From Hyphomicrobiales bacterium (GTDB taxonomy: Bacteria > Pseudomonadota > Alphaproteobacteria > Rhizobiales > Rhizobiaceae): a DNA stretch of 64,000 nt. The stretch spans positions 1,095,459 to 1,159,458 of the forward strand of contig UICE01000003.1 of assembly GCA_900471815.1 (NCBI GenBank). Direction: 5' to 3'. How positions within the stretch are numbered: the stretch's first letter is position 1; every line of letters starts with the position of its first letter. A model generated the notes under the pieces. That model searched no databases. It saw only the letters and a list, made by a program, of their open reading frames with translations, and had not been told where the DNA came from. This document shows positions 36,763 to 46,718 of this stretch, piece by piece. The position numbers were made by a program, and so were the translations under genes.

Positions 36763-38427
36763 TTACTGCGCCGCGTCTGGCGCAACTTCCTGCTGCTCGC
36801 TATCCAGCGGGGCATCTTCAGTGTCCAAGGCATCGTCATCCGATGCAGCGGCATCGGGAGCAATCCCGAAGATGGAACTGTCAAACAGCGGCTTTCCAGC
36901 GGCATCGGGACCTTTGACGGCATTGCCGTTAACCTGGATCGATCCATCGCTTTTCTGGTCGACAATCCACTGAATGCGGCCATCGGGCAGCTCATTGCCA
37001 AAGTCTTTGGCCAGTTTGACGAAGACGATATAATTCTTGATCTCAGGCTCTTCTTCTGATGCCTTGTTCAGCCGGTCGACCAGCTTGTCAAACCCTGCCA
37101 TTTCCCAAGTTGTCCGGCTCTGCGGCTTTAGCGTGGCAAATGTGACCTCGCCTTCGACGGTAAGTTCAGCATCTACGGTTCTCACAAGGCTTTTCGAGAT
37201 CGTGACCTTTGGCGGATTGAGCATGAAGGCGGTGCCCATTTCCTCGGCAAACGCATCCGAAATCGGCTTCTCCTTGTTCAGATCCATCTCCTTGATCCCG
37301 CCACGCACCACCGTATCGAGATCAAGCCCTGCGGCGCCAAAAGAAAGCTCCACATCGGTTGGAAGGAAAGGAATGGTCCAGTCAGGAATTGGCAGAGGCG
37401 GATACTGAAGTCCATTTGTGCGCACTGCGTAATTATAGGCGCCGCTTTTGCTGATGCCGTCGAAGTTCACCTCCTGAGAAATGTTCTTCGTTACGAATGG
37501 GCCGATCGGGGTGTCGACGCTCATATCCGAGAACCGATATGAGCCAGCCAATTTTTCCCAAAGCGGCAAAGCGGCAAGCAATTTTGTTTTCAACTCGGCT
37601 TGTTCAGCGTCGCTAAGCTTCGTCTTTTCTTCCGGTGTTTTTGCAAAGTCGTCGGAATGGGCGACGAAAAACGCCCAAAGATCCAGAATCTCAACATTCC
37701 TCACACCGCTGCCTTTTGCGTCGACACCAAGGTTGGCAGCACTGATACCCACCTTCATAAACTCTTCCGGTGTTGTCGGGACGGCTGGTTTGGCTTCACC
37801 ATCCGTCACTGTCTCTTCAACTGCCGGGTCAGATTTGAATGAAATCGTTTCCTTGAAGTTCTCGGCTGTCTGGACTTGAGTGAAGTCCACTCCTCCCGAC
37901 GCGCCAGCAGATGCAGCCATTTCAGCCTTTGCCTTGCCGGCAGTGGCTTCCATTTCCTGCGTCGACGAAGACGAACTCATTTTAAAGCCGTCATACGTGG
38001 AAGTAGCCTTGGAGAAAGTGCCGATTTTCGGATCAAAGACGCCGCGAAGATCCATATTGTCGATAGACCACTTGAAGCTTTCCTTGCCGGTTGGCGCATT
38101 TATCTCGACAGAACCGTTCACGGTAGTTTTCGACGAAACGTCCCACGAGCCGTCAGCCAGCGGCTTGGTCAAAAAGCTATATTCGCCGAAGTCACCTTTG
38201 AAGAGGTCCTGCTTTGGCAAAATCTCCAACAGCTTGGCTGTGCTGAAGGTGATTTTGTAGCTGTCTCCTTCCGGCTTGACACTCAGAACCTTCTTCTCAA
38301 GAGCGGTTTTGCCAAAATATTTCGACAAGGTAGCTGACAGCTCTTTTGCCCCATTGGCATCGACCGTTTGCGCACTGGCAGGTGTTAGCGCCAGCAGAGA
38401 ACAGGAAATCAGCAGCAATTTACGCAA
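36763..38427 (-). CDS. Large exported protein of unknown function
   Basis: A 554-residue secreted or periplasmic protein that I do not recognise with certainty; it resembles rhizobial exported proteins described only as hypothetical or DUF2125-like. The best start is TTG at 38425-38427, with GGAG six bases upstream, which gives the signal peptide RKLLLISCSLLALTPASA; no in-frame ATG lies near. The mature part is beta-rich with repeated VSSKTTVNGSVEI-like stretches, a Ser/Thr/Ala-rich section near residue 165-195 and an acidic Ala/Asp-rich tail. Confidence 0.8.
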   Translation of the reverse strand: MRKLLLISCSLLALTPASAQTVDANGAKELSATLSKYFGKTALEKKVLSVKPEGDSYKITFSTAKLLEILPKQDLFKGDFGEYSFLTKPLADGSWDVSSKTTVNGSVEINAPTGKESFKWSIDNMDLRGVFDPKIGTFSKATSTYDGFKMSSSSSTQEMEATAGKAKAEMAASAGASGGVDFTQVQTAENFKETISFKSDPAVEETVTDGEAKPAVPTTPEEFMKVGISAANLGVDAKGSGVRNVEILDLWAFFVAHSDDFAKTPEEKTKLSDAEQAELKTKLLAALPLWEKLAGSYRFSDMSVDTPIGPFVTKNISQEVNFDGISKSGAYNYAVRTNGLQYPPLPIPDWTIPFLPTDVELSFGAAGLDLDTVVRGGIKEMDLNKEKPISDAFAEEMGTAFMLNPPKVTISKSLVRTVDAELTVEGEVTFATLKPQSRTTWEMAGFDKLVDRLNKASEEEPEIKNYIVFVKLAKDFGNELPDGRIQWIVDQKSDGSIQVNGNAVKGPDAAGKPLFDSSIFGIAPDAAASDDDALDTEDAPLDSEQQEVAPDAAQ

Positions 38428-38510
38428 GATATTCTCCAAAGCTCGGTTATCTGACGATAGGGTCAACAACCCTAGCGATCATCTTTTGCAACGGCTCTAA
38501 CAAACTCAAA

Positions 38511-39215
38511 TCAAACAGTAAAATGCTTATTTGGTTCGGCGACGATTACTTCGCTCGTACCACCTTCCATTCCGGCAACAAACTTATCGGCCGTCTGATC
38601 TATTATCGGAAAGGAAGCATAGTGACAGGGTATGACCTTGCCAAACTTGAAGTAGCGCCGCGAAGCAAGCGCTGCTACCGCACCGCCCATGGTGAAGCGG
38701 TCTCCAATCGGCACAATACCGATTTCCGGCTGGTGCAGCTCATTGATCAAGGCCATGTCGGAAAAGATATCCGTATCGCCCATATGATAGAGCGTAGGTT
38801 CATCGTCAAAATGCAGCACCACGCCATTTGCATTGCCGAGTGAATGCGAAACGCCATCCTCGGTCATTTGCGCAGATGAGTGCAGCGCATTGACGTAAGT
38901 CACTGTAAATCCGTCATAAGAAACGGTTCCGCCTGTATTTGTCGGATCGACGCGCGCCACGCCTTTCGAGCCGAGCCATGTCACAAGATCAGCATTGCCA
39001 GTCACCAGCGCACCTGTATCCTTGGATATATCAACAGTATCGCCCACATGGTCGCCATGGCCATGTGTGAGGATAATGTGATTGGCGCCCTTGGTTGCAT
39101 CCTTGAAGTCCACGCCCTTGGCGCCGGGATTCCCATTCAGAAACGGATCAATGAGGATGATGTTCTTCGCAGTTTCGATACGGAAACCGGATTGTCCCAG
39201 CCAGGTAATTTTCAT
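38511..39215 (-). CDS. UPF0173-type metal-dependent hydrolase
   Basis: A 234-residue metallo-beta-lactamase-fold protein of the UPF0173 group. The metal motif HGHGDH lies at residues 51-56 with His51, His53, Asp55 and His56, and further ligands are in [15 protein letters not shown] and CHYASFP. The natural substrate is unknown. Divergent from ruvX with a 102-base gap; this order is common in the Hyphomicrobiales. Confidence 0.92.
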   Translation of the reverse strand: MKITWLGQSGFRIETAKNIILIDPFLNGNPGAKGVDFKDATKGANHIILTHGHGDHVGDTVDISKDTGALVTGNADLVTWLGSKGVARVDPTNTGGTVSYDGFTVTYVNALHSSAQMTEDGVSHSLGNANGVVLHFDDEPTLYHMGDTDIFSDMALINELHQPEIGIVPIGDRFTMGGAVAALASRRYFKFGKVIPCHYASFPIIDQTADKFVAGMEGGTSEVIVAEPNKHFTV

Positions 39216-39317
39216 TGTTCAGAATCCTTCATCATTTAGGTCAGGCCTCGCCAGAGGCGTCTAATAGCGTTATGTGAACAGATTAAACCGATCAGACAAC
39301 CGCAGGAAGCAAACAGT

Positions 39318-39818
39318 TTGACAATTTTGGCGATTGAGCAGTTGGAAGAGCATGTTGCGGACGGTAAGACTGTTGCTGGTCTTGATCTTGGCACAAAGAC
39401 GATTGGTATCGCCATATCAGATCGTGGCTTTTCCTTTGCCAACCCGCGTCCGGTTCTCAGGCGCAGCAAGTTCACTCATGATGCGCAAGACCTGCTGAAG
39501 GCGCTCGCCGCAGACAATGTCGGGGCAATTATCATCGGACTGCCGGTTAATATGGATGGTAGCGAAGGACCGCGTGTCCAGGCCACCCGCGCCTTTGTCC
39601 GCAATATGGAGAAACTTACCGATCTGCCATTTGTCTATTGGGATGAACGCCTATCCACTGTTGCAGCGGAACGCGCGCTCATCGGCATGGATGTTTCAAG
39701 GCAAAAACGGGCGGAGCGGATTGATTCCGCTGCCGCCGCCTTCATTCTGCAAGGCGCATTGGACCGCCTGCAAGGCCTGCGTCAGGAAGCTGATGCAGTC
39801 GGCAATTCTTCAGAATAA
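39318..39818 (+). CDS. ruvX: RuvX/YqgF Holliday junction resolvase-like nuclease
   Basis: A 166-residue RNase H-fold protein of the YqgF family, implicated in pre-16S rRNA 5' processing and once proposed as a Holliday junction resolvase. Catalytic acidic residues are in [22 protein letters not shown] and [10 protein letters not shown]. The start is TTG at 39318, with AGGAAG seven bases upstream. Its 3' end overlaps the convergent small membrane gene by 37 bases. Confidence 0.92.
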   Translation: MTILAIEQLEEHVADGKTVAGLDLGTKTIGIAISDRGFSFANPRPVLRRSKFTHDAQDLLKALAADNVGAIIIGLPVNMDGSEGPRVQATRAFVRNMEKLTDLPFVYWDERLSTVAAERALIGMDVSRQKRAERIDSAAAAFILQGALDRLQGLRQEADAVGNSSE

Positions 39819-40105
39819 CGCGCACGCTCTGCGCGCCATGCCTTGACCCATGCGATAATTTTGCGGCGGCGCCGAAAGGCGATCAGCAATAGAACCAATC
39901 CTGTGTCGAAAACACATGCTCTGGCGACCAGCGGAGGAATGCTCTCAGGCGCTATTCCGAGGATGTTGCCGTAGATCATGAAGACCTGATCATGCAACTC
40001 ACGGCTGAAAAAATGCATGCCCATGTTGAGATCGTAATAAGACAGAAAATACCATCCCCACAAGAAAACCAGCGGTCCGCCCCAGAAAATCAGGAAATTG
40101 CGCAT
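39782..40105 (-). CDS. Small membrane protein, ruvX neighbour
   Basis: A 107-residue protein with an N-terminal membrane segment ([21 protein letters not shown]) and a second one near residues 60-77 ([18 protein letters not shown]), then a basic tail RRRRK. It resembles a small family of unknown role found next to ruvX in this order. It starts with ATG at 40103-40105, with GAGGAGC upstream. A perfect CtrA-like site lies about 115 bases upstream. Confidence 0.78.
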   Translation of the reverse strand: MRNFLIFWGGPLVFLWGWYFLSYYDLNMGMHFFSRELHDQVFMIYGNILGIAPESIPPLVARACVFDTGLVLLLIAFRRRRKIIAWVKAWRAERARYSEELPTASAS

Positions 40106-40218
40106 TCAATGCTCCTCGAAGGGCTTGCATGGTTCATTGGCTAACCCTCGGTTTTTATGAAGGCTTTTCGACTCAGAGTGATATCTGTTAAGACGCTAGC
40201 CGCAACGTAAACCGTTTG

Positions 40219-40233
40219 TTAAGGTTAATTTAA
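40219..40233. promoter_or_regulatory. CtrA-like site
   Basis: TTAA-GGTTAAT-TTAA matches the full CtrA consensus TTAA-N7-TTAA. It lies in the 272-base gap upstream of the leftward small membrane gene. The region is AT-rich, so a chance match is possible. Confidence 0.4.
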
Positions 40234-40377
40234 GAAAATTTAATTCAAATTGAAGGAATTAGCGAGGGCCCTATCCGAGCCTTCGGCAAATTTTTTCAGC
40301 TATTTTAGGAAAATTTGACTCAAATGCCACGCAAGCGGTGGCAAGAGGCTCGCCGGTCCGCATCTCTGCTACTCGAA

Positions 40378-42009
40378 TCAGCCTGCAGATGGATAGAGTG
40401 AATTAACGATATTGGCAGCGTTATGCCGGGCGTCCAGCATGCCGTAAGTCGTGCGCCATTGGCCACCAAGGCGCGTTTCAATAAAGGCGTCTGCAATATC
40501 TTCGGACTGAAGATAGCGCAGTTCCGCTCCTGCCGCAGCCAATGCCAATTGCTCAGTCAGGATGCGTGCTGCACCTTCATCATTTTCAGCAACGCGCATG
40601 GCGGCGCGGAGCACTTCCACCGTCCCCTGCCCGCCACGGCCAAGCTGGGAGCCGATCCAGTTCAGCACTTCGTCGAAAAGTTGCGGTCCGCGCTTCAATA
40701 CGCGAAGCACATCCAGCGCCATGACATTGCCGGAGCCTTCCCAAATCGCATTGACCGGCGCTTCACGATAAAACCGCGCCAGATTGCCTTCTTCGATGTA
40801 ACCATTTCCGCCAAGGCATTCCATTGCCTCATAGAGCATTGCCGGGGCAATTTTGGCCACCCAATATTTAACGACAGGGGTCATGACGCGCGCGAATGCC
40901 GCCTCGCCGCGATCTCTGGCTGCATTATCAAATGCCCGTGCCAGACGCAGTGTCAGTGCTGTTGCGGCAGCAGAATCCAGCGCCATGTCCGCCAGAACGC
41001 GCAGCATTAAAGGCTTGTCTATCAGCGGACCGCCAAAAACGACACGGTGTCTGGCGTGATGCACTGCCTCGGCCAGGCCCGCCCTCATCAAACCAGCCGA
41101 AGCAATGGAGCAATCGAGCCGTGTCAACGTCACCATATCGATGATGGTTTTAACGCCATCACCAGGATTGCCGACCATCTGGCCAAGCGCATTCTCAAAT
41201 TCCACCTCCGATGAGGCATTCGAGCGATTGCCGAGCTTGTCTTTCAACCGCTGGAATCGAAAGCCATTGGACGAGCCATCAGGCAGTATGCGCGGCACCA
41301 GAAAGCACGACAGACCTTCGCGGGCTTGCGCCAATACCAAAAATGCATCTGACATTGGCGCGGACATGAACCATTTATGCCCGGTCAGACGATAAAAGCC
41401 GCTGCCAGCGGGCTCCGCCTTGGTTGTATTCGTGTTGACGTCTGTTCCGCCCTGCTTTTCCGTCATGCCCATGCCGAGCGTCAGGCCTGTTTTCTTCGCG
41501 GGCGATTTATTGCTGGAATCATATTTGCGCGGCAGGATCAGCGGCGACCATTCGCGGTAGAGATGAGGCGCAGCCATGAGCGCTGCCAGTGAAGCGCTTG
41601 TCATCGTCAATGGGCAAAGATGCCCGCATTCCAGTTGCGACGTCAGATAGAAACGGCTTGCGCGCGACTGATGCCGCAAACCGGATTCCGCCTTGCCATC
41701 TTCCCAGATCGAAGAATGCAGTCCTTGCCCGACAGACCGCCGCATGAGCGCATGGTATGCTGGATGATACTCAACCACATCAGACCGAAAGCCCTGGCGA
41801 TCATGGGTGCGCAGACGGGGTGCTTCCGTATTGGCGAGCCTTGCCAGATCCAACGCATCAGCCGACAGCACAAAACGACCGCTCTGTTCCAGCTCGTCAC
41901 GTACGCTTTTCGGGAACCGCTTGGTGATCTGCATCAGCAATGGATCACCTAGATAAGCGTTTTGCCCGGTCATTGGTGGTGTCTGGTTAAGAACGTCGTG
42001 GGTTTTCAA
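40378..42009 (-). CDS. aidB: AidB-like acyl-CoA dehydrogenase
   Basis: A 543-residue flavoprotein of the AidB branch of acyl-CoA dehydrogenases. E. coli AidB, induced by alkylation stress, binds DNA and has isovaleryl-CoA dehydrogenase activity. Family features are THDVLNQTPPM at the start, VEYHPAYHALM, ECGHLCPLTMTSASL, GMGMTEKQGGTDV and AMECLGGNGYIEE. The preferred start is TTG at 42007-42009, with AGGAC upstream, because it aligns with the E. coli start; an ATG at 42057 would add 16 residues. No Ada site or ada gene is seen here. Confidence 0.88.
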   Translation of the reverse strand: MKTHDVLNQTPPMTGQNAYLGDPLLMQITKRFPKSVRDELEQSGRFVLSADALDLARLANTEAPRLRTHDRQGFRSDVVEYHPAYHALMRRSVGQGLHSSIWEDGKAESGLRHQSRASRFYLTSQLECGHLCPLTMTSASLAALMAAPHLYREWSPLILPRKYDSSNKSPAKKTGLTLGMGMTEKQGGTDVNTNTTKAEPAGSGFYRLTGHKWFMSAPMSDAFLVLAQAREGLSCFLVPRILPDGSSNGFRFQRLKDKLGNRSNASSEVEFENALGQMVGNPGDGVKTIIDMVTLTRLDCSIASAGLMRAGLAEAVHHARHRVVFGGPLIDKPLMLRVLADMALDSAAATALTLRLARAFDNAARDRGEAAFARVMTPVVKYWVAKIAPAMLYEAMECLGGNGYIEEGNLARFYREAPVNAIWEGSGNVMALDVLRVLKRGPQLFDEVLNWIGSQLGRGGQGTVEVLRAAMRVAENDEGAARILTEQLALAAAGAELRYLQSEDIADAFIETRLGGQWRTTYGMLDARHNAANIVNSLYPSAG

Positions 42010-42220
42010 GAAACTGTCCTGATTCAAATTCGCTTTTCTTTTATATGGAGCGAACATTCTGACAAGCGGTTAATATATGGACTCTTCGATGATAGTCGAT
42101 ATTCATCATACCTATGCTAAGTCCGTTCCGGCTTTTCAAATTTTTATTGGGGAGCGATGGACAATGACGCATGGCAGCGCTTGCAGCCGTGAACTATCGC
42201 GCTTATAGGGGGGACTTGAT

Positions 42221-43186
42221 ATGACATCAAAAACATCTCCTTTGCTTTTCCCCCATCGCCACTTGCTTGGCATCAAGGGCCTTTCCCCGCAAGATATCAT
42301 CCATCTTCTCGATCTCGCCGACAGCGAAGTCGCCGTTTCGCGGCAATCGGAAAAGAAAAAGAGCGTCCTGCGGGGCCGCACACAGATCAATCTGTTCTTT
42401 GAAGCATCCACCCGCACGCAATCATCCTTTGAGCTTGCGGGCAAACGCCTTGGCGCTGATGTGATGAACATGTCGGTCGGCAATTCGTCGGTGAAAAAGG
42501 GTGAAACGCTGATTGATACAGCGATGACGCTCAATGCAATGCGCCCCGACATTCTTATCATCCGTCATGCGTCTGCCGGTGCCGCGGCGCTCCTTGCCCA
42601 AAAGGTAGGCTGCTCGGTGGTCAATGCCGGCGACGGCGCCCATGAACACCCGACGCAAGCCCTACTTGATGCGCTCACCATCCGCCGCGCCAAGGGCAAG
42701 ATCGCACGGTTGACGGTGGCGATCTGCGGTGACGTTCTTCATTCCCGGGTGGCGAGATCGAATATCATCCTGCTAAATGCGCTGGGTGCGCGGGTGCGCG
42801 TGATTGCGCCGTCCACCCTCTTGCCAGCCGGCATTGCCCATATGGGTGCAGAGGTCTTCCACAGCATGGAAGAAGGCCTGAAGGATGTGGACGTCATCAT
42901 GATGCTGCGTTTGCAGCGCGAGCGTATGGCCGGCTCATTCGTCCCGTCCGTGCGCGAATATTTCCGCTATCACGGCCTTGATCGCGAGAAGCTCAAATAT
43001 GCCAAGCCGGATGCGCTTGTCATGCATCCCGGCCCGATGAATCGCGGCGTCGAAATCGCTTCCGATGTTGCCGACGGCTCGCAAAGCGTCATTCAGGAAC
43101 AGGTGGAGATGGGCGTTGCCGTTCGCATGGCGGTCATGGAAGCCCTGCTTGATCCACGCCGTAATCCGGAAGGAGTTGCCGGATGA
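42221..43186 (+). CDS. pyrB: Aspartate carbamoyltransferase catalytic chain
   Basis: A 321-residue enzyme that makes carbamoyl-aspartate from carbamoyl phosphate and aspartate in pyrimidine synthesis. Carbamoyl phosphate motifs [24 protein letters not shown] and the aspartate-binding MLRLQRERM and HPGPMNRG blocks are intact. There is no regulatory pyrI. A G6 tract with good spacing precedes the ATG. Its stop overlaps the start of the degenerate dihydroorotase gene by four bases, which fits the non-catalytic partner subunit seen in class A ATCases. Confidence 0.96.
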   Translation: MTSKTSPLLFPHRHLLGIKGLSPQDIIHLLDLADSEVAVSRQSEKKKSVLRGRTQINLFFEASTRTQSSFELAGKRLGADVMNMSVGNSSVKKGETLIDTAMTLNAMRPDILIIRHASAGAAALLAQKVGCSVVNAGDGAHEHPTQALLDALTIRRAKGKIARLTVAICGDVLHSRVARSNIILLNALGARVRVIAPSTLLPAGIAHMGAEVFHSMEEGLKDVDVIMMLRLQRERMAGSFVPSVREYFRYHGLDREKLKYAKPDALVMHPGPMNRGVEIASDVADGSQSVIQEQVEMGVAVRMAVMEALLDPRRNPEGVAG

Positions 43187-44469
43187 ACACCACGGTTCTT
43201 AACAATGCCCGCATTGTCGACCCCTCGCGCGGTCTCGACGACATTGGCACGCTGATTATACAAGACGGAAAAATCGTTGCCAGCGGCGCCGATGCCCGCA
43301 ATCAGGGTGCGCCGGGCGGCGCGACGATCATTGATTGCAGCGGCAAGGCTGTGCTTCCGGGCCTCGTGGATGCGCGCGTTTTCATCGGTGAGCCCGGCGG
43401 CGAACACCGCGAGACTATCGCATCGGCAAGCCATGCAGCTGCGGCAGGCGGTGTTACCTCAATCATTATGATGCCGGACACCGATCCGGTCATCGATAAT
43501 GTTGCACTGGTCGAGTTCGTCAAGCGTACCGCGCGCGACACGGCAGTCATCAATGTTTATCCGGCGGCGGCGGTCACCAAGGGCTTATCCGGCGAAGAAA
43601 TGACCGAGATTGGTCTGCTGCGGGAGGCTGGCGCGGTGGCTATCACCGAAGGGCGCCATTCCATCGCCAACACGCAGTTGATGCGCCGCGCCCTCACCTA
43701 TGCGCGGGATTTCGGTGTCGTCCTTGCCCATGAAACGCAGGATGCTCATCTGGGCGTCAATGGCGTTATGAATGAGGGCCTTTACGCCAGCTGGCTCGGC
43801 CTTTCCGGCACACCGCGCGAAGCCGAAGTCATTCCTCTGGAGCGGGACATGCGCCTTGCTGCCTTGACGAAGGGCGCCTATCACGCTGCACAGATTTCCA
43901 CCGCCATGTCTGCAGAAGTCGTCAATCGTGCAAAACAGAACGGCTTGAATGTCACCTCTGCGGTGTCCATCAATCACCTTTCGCTCAATGAGAATGACAT
44001 TGGCGAGTTCCGGACATTCTTCCGCCTGCAACCTCCTCTGCGTCTCGAAGAAGATCGCCTCGCCATGGTTGAAAGCCTGCGGGACGGAACGATCGACATT
44101 ATCGTATCGGCACATGATCCGCAGGATGTCGACACGAAGCGCCTGCCTTTTGCCGATGCGGCAGCGGGTGCGATCGGTCTTGAAACCCTGCTCGGTGCGG
44201 CGCTGCGGCTTTATCACAATGGCGATGTTCCGCTTCTTCGCATCATTGAAGCATTGTCCACCGCCCCGGCCCGGATTTTCGATCTGGAGGCGGGATCGCT
44301 TCGTCCGGGTTCGCTCGCGGATATGACCATAGTCGATCTTGACGAACCATGGATTGTCAGAGAAGAAGATTTGACGTCACGCTCCAAGAACAGCTGTTTT
44401 GAAGGCGCGCGTTTTCAAGGCCGTGTTGTCCAGACATTTGTTGCTGGAAAGTCAGTTTTTTCCATCTAA
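43183..44469 (+). CDS. pyrC': Dihydroorotase-like protein, probably inactive (PyrC')
   Basis: A 428-residue amidohydrolase-fold homologue of type I dihydroorotase. The fold is complete ([35 protein letters not shown]), but the metal site is not: the HxH of active enzymes is replaced by DARVF, the HxS His by Gln in [11 protein letters not shown], and the catalytic DHAPH by AHDPQ. In Pseudomonas a similar inactive pyrC' is needed to assemble ATCase. A real dihydroorotase should be elsewhere in the genome. It overlaps pyrB by four bases. Confidence 0.9.
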   Translation: MNTTVLNNARIVDPSRGLDDIGTLIIQDGKIVASGADARNQGAPGGATIIDCSGKAVLPGLVDARVFIGEPGGEHRETIASASHAAAAGGVTSIIMMPDTDPVIDNVALVEFVKRTARDTAVINVYPAAAVTKGLSGEEMTEIGLLREAGAVAITEGRHSIANTQLMRRALTYARDFGVVLAHETQDAHLGVNGVMNEGLYASWLGLSGTPREAEVIPLERDMRLAALTKGAYHAAQISTAMSAEVVNRAKQNGLNVTSAVSINHLSLNENDIGEFRTFFRLQPPLRLEEDRLAMVESLRDGTIDIIVSAHDPQDVDTKRLPFADAAAGAIGLETLLGAALRLYHNGDVPLLRIIEALSTAPARIFDLEAGSLRPGSLADMTIVDLDEPWIVREEDLTSRSKNSCFEGARFQGRVVQTFVAGKSVFSI

Positions 44470-44487
44470 AACCCGAGGGGATGGGTC

Positions 44488-45096
44488 ATGTCGGATTTCT
44501 TCAATGCCGGAATTCCACTTTTACTCCTCTCATTGATTTTCGGTTACCTGCTGGGTTCGGTCCCCTTCGGGCTGATTCTGACACGCATGGCTGGTTTGGG
44601 TGATGTCCGCAGCATTGGCTCCGGCAATATCGGCGCGACCAATGTGCTTCGAACCGGCAATAAAAAGCTGGCCGCAGCGACGTTGATCCTTGATATGCTG
44701 AAGGGAACCGTTGCCGTGCTGGTTGCCGTTATTGCCGGTCCCGAGGCTGCAATCGCTGCTGGGCTGGGCGCTTTTCTTGGTCACATTTTTCCGGTGTGGC
44801 TGAAATTCAAAGGCGGCAAGGGCGTGGCCACATATCTTGGCGTATTGCTTGGACTGTTCTGGAAAGGTGCGCTTATCTTCGCCGCCGTCTGGCTGCTGAT
44901 TGCCTTTGCCACCCGTTATTCGTCTCTTGCCGCTCTTGTAGCAGCCGTCGTCACTCCTATTGCCTTATATTTTATTGGTTATCATCAGATCGCATTTCTA
45001 TTTCTCATTTTGACAATCATCGTATTCCTTAAACACCGAACCAATATTCAGCGGCTTGTTTCGGGTACCGAAGGTAGAATCGGCTCCAAAAAATGA
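44488..45096 (+). CDS. plsY: Glycerol-3-phosphate acyltransferase PlsY
   Basis: A 202-residue membrane enzyme that transfers the acyl chain from acyl-phosphate to glycerol-3-phosphate, starting phospholipid synthesis. Motifs are [48 protein letters not shown] and [11 protein letters not shown]. It overlaps dprA by four bases and lies 18 bases after the dihydroorotase-like gene; the genes appear to be one operon. Confidence 0.95.
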   Translation: MSDFFNAGIPLLLLSLIFGYLLGSVPFGLILTRMAGLGDVRSIGSGNIGATNVLRTGNKKLAAATLILDMLKGTVAVLVAVIAGPEAAIAAGLGAFLGHIFPVWLKFKGGKGVATYLGVLLGLFWKGALIFAAVWLLIAFATRYSSLAALVAAVVTPIALYFIGYHQIAFLFLILTIIVFLKHRTNIQRLVSGTEGRIGSKK

Positions 45097-46226
45097 ACGA
45101 AGAGAAGAAAGGCATTCGCCTTTCTGATGATCAAAGGTTGAGCTGGGTTCGGCTCATCCGCAGCGAGAATGTGGGTCCGGCTACATTTCGTGAGCTGATA
45201 GCCCATTGCGGCTCTGCGTCGAACGCCATTGAGATGCTGCCTGATCTCGTTCGGCGTGGTGGCAGAGGAAAGCCCATCCGCGTCACCAGCAAAGAAGATG
45301 CCGAGCAGGAAATTTATGCCGCAGCCAAAATGGGCGCTTTCTTCATCGGCATCGGCGAACCCGATTATCCGCGTTACCTCAAACAATGCGACAATCCTCC
45401 GCCTCTAGTAGCAATAAAGGGAAATCCTGATGTTTTCCGTTTGCCGCCCGTGGCAATTGTCGGCGCACGAAATGCTTCATTGGTCGGAATCAAATTTGCC
45501 CGAAACATCGCTCGCGAGCTTGGTGAGGTTGGGTTTGCCACGATTTCCGGGCTTGCACGAGGTATCGATACCGCTGCCCATGAAGCAAGCCTGCATCACG
45601 GGACTGTCGCTGCTATGGCGGGCGGTCTTGATCACCCCTATCCCCCGGAAAATCTGGGATTATACAAGGCTATTCCCGAACAAGGCGGTGCCGTCATCAG
45701 CGAAATGCCATTGGGATGGGAGCCACGCGCCAGGGACTTTCCACGACGGAACAGAATAATCGCCGCTTTGTCTCTTGGCCTGGTCGTTGTGGAAGCAGCG
45801 GAGCGGTCAGGTTCGCTCATCAGTGCAAGACTGGCCGGTGAGCTTGGCAGACTGGTGTTCGCCGTGCCCGGATCGCCGCTCGATCCAAGAGCAAAAGGTA
45901 CCAATGCACTGTTGAAAAACGGTGCGATTGTGACAACGGGCGCCGAAGATATCATCAGCGCTATTGTGCCGCTGATTGACCGTCCCACTCTCGACGAGAC
46001 CGGCTTTCCTGCCCCTTCAGAAGATTGGATCTCGCCAGTGCCTCCCGATCAAACCGAGAGAGACCGGCTGTTTAATCTGCTGGGGCCGGTGCCGGTGGAT
46101 ATCGATGATTTGATCCGAACCAGCCAGTTACATCCGTCAGTGGTAATGCTGATTTTGCTGGAACTTGATCTGGCCGGTCGACTACAGCGCCACTCAGGAG
46201 GTAACGTTTCTCTTGCGTGGGACTGA
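45093..46226 (+). CDS. dprA: DNA-processing protein DprA
   Basis: A 377-residue protein that binds incoming single-stranded DNA and loads RecA during transformation; it is also common in species with no known competence. The Rossmann-like core carries [53 protein letters not shown] and [21 protein letters not shown]-terminal winged-helix-like domain includes [11 protein letters not shown]. Its 3' end overlaps a small leftward gene by 33 bases. Confidence 0.94.
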   Translation: MNEEKKGIRLSDDQRLSWVRLIRSENVGPATFRELIAHCGSASNAIEMLPDLVRRGGRGKPIRVTSKEDAEQEIYAAAKMGAFFIGIGEPDYPRYLKQCDNPPPLVAIKGNPDVFRLPPVAIVGARNASLVGIKFARNIARELGEVGFATISGLARGIDTAAHEASLHHGTVAAMAGGLDHPYPPENLGLYKAIPEQGGAVISEMPLGWEPRARDFPRRNRIIAALSLGLVVVEAAERSGSLISARLAGELGRLVFAVPGSPLDPRAKGTNALLKNGAIVTTGAEDIISAIVPLIDRPTLDETGFPAPSEDWISPVPPDQTERDRLFNLLGPVPVDIDDLIRTSQLHPSVVMLILLELDLAGRLQRHSGGNVSLAWD

Positions 46227-46394
46227 CTTCACGCCCATTTGCTTGCGCAATTGGTCATTGCTCTCTATATACGCGATCTCGATCAAATAGCTTAACATAT
46301 CCATATTGTTGGTTTTTGCCATTACACGTAATTCACCAAGCATTTGCTGAATAAATCTCGCGCTTTCGATTTCATTAATTTCCTTGCTGCTCAT
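46194..46394 (-). CDS. Small conserved hypothetical protein (66 residues)
   Basis: A 66-residue helical protein starting MSSKEINEIESARFIQQML and ending [10 protein letters not shown]. The pattern FIQQMLGELRVMAKTNN and LSYLIEIAYIE suggests a small two- or three-helix bundle; a similar small gene is seen next to dprA in relatives as I recall. Function unknown. GAGGG lies eight bases before the ATG at 46392-46394. It overlaps the convergent dprA end by 33 bases. Confidence 0.75.
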   Translation of the reverse strand: MSSKEINEIESARFIQQMLGELRVMAKTNNMDMLSYLIEIAYIESNDQLRKQMGVKSVPRKRNVTS

Positions 46395-46718
46395 AAATGT
46401 TACCCTCAAATACAATTTAATATCTAAAATATATGTTATACGCGGCTAAGAGCATTCAAATTTAAGTTAATATAAGCTTCTGTTTTTAATGCTTTTTCCA
46501 CGCAACCAAAAACAGTTGCATGAATCAGTTCTCCCTTTGCACCTGAATTCAAATTACCATTAATTGCACAAGACCCGCGAGCAACTCAGGGTTGTATTTC
46601 ACGATTTTTCGCTTACAGACCTTGACGTTGTGTGTAAGCCTGTTCATTTCACAGGCCAATTCCGAACTGAAATTAGTGCTTTTGTAATCTGACAAGGGCA
46701 GGAAAGCTCAATTCTGCA
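46395..46718. other. Intergenic region upstream of topA
   Basis: A 324-base AT-rich gap between the small leftward gene and topA. No gene is seen. TTGACG at 46622-46627 could be a -35 element for topA, with a poor -10 (CATTTC) 17 bases further; this is only a weak suggestion. Confidence 0.4.

Noticed and set aside
46639..46655. Short inverted repeat CCTGT/ACAGG upstream of topA.
   Set aside because: Arms of only five bases with no tail; expected by chance in a gap of this size.
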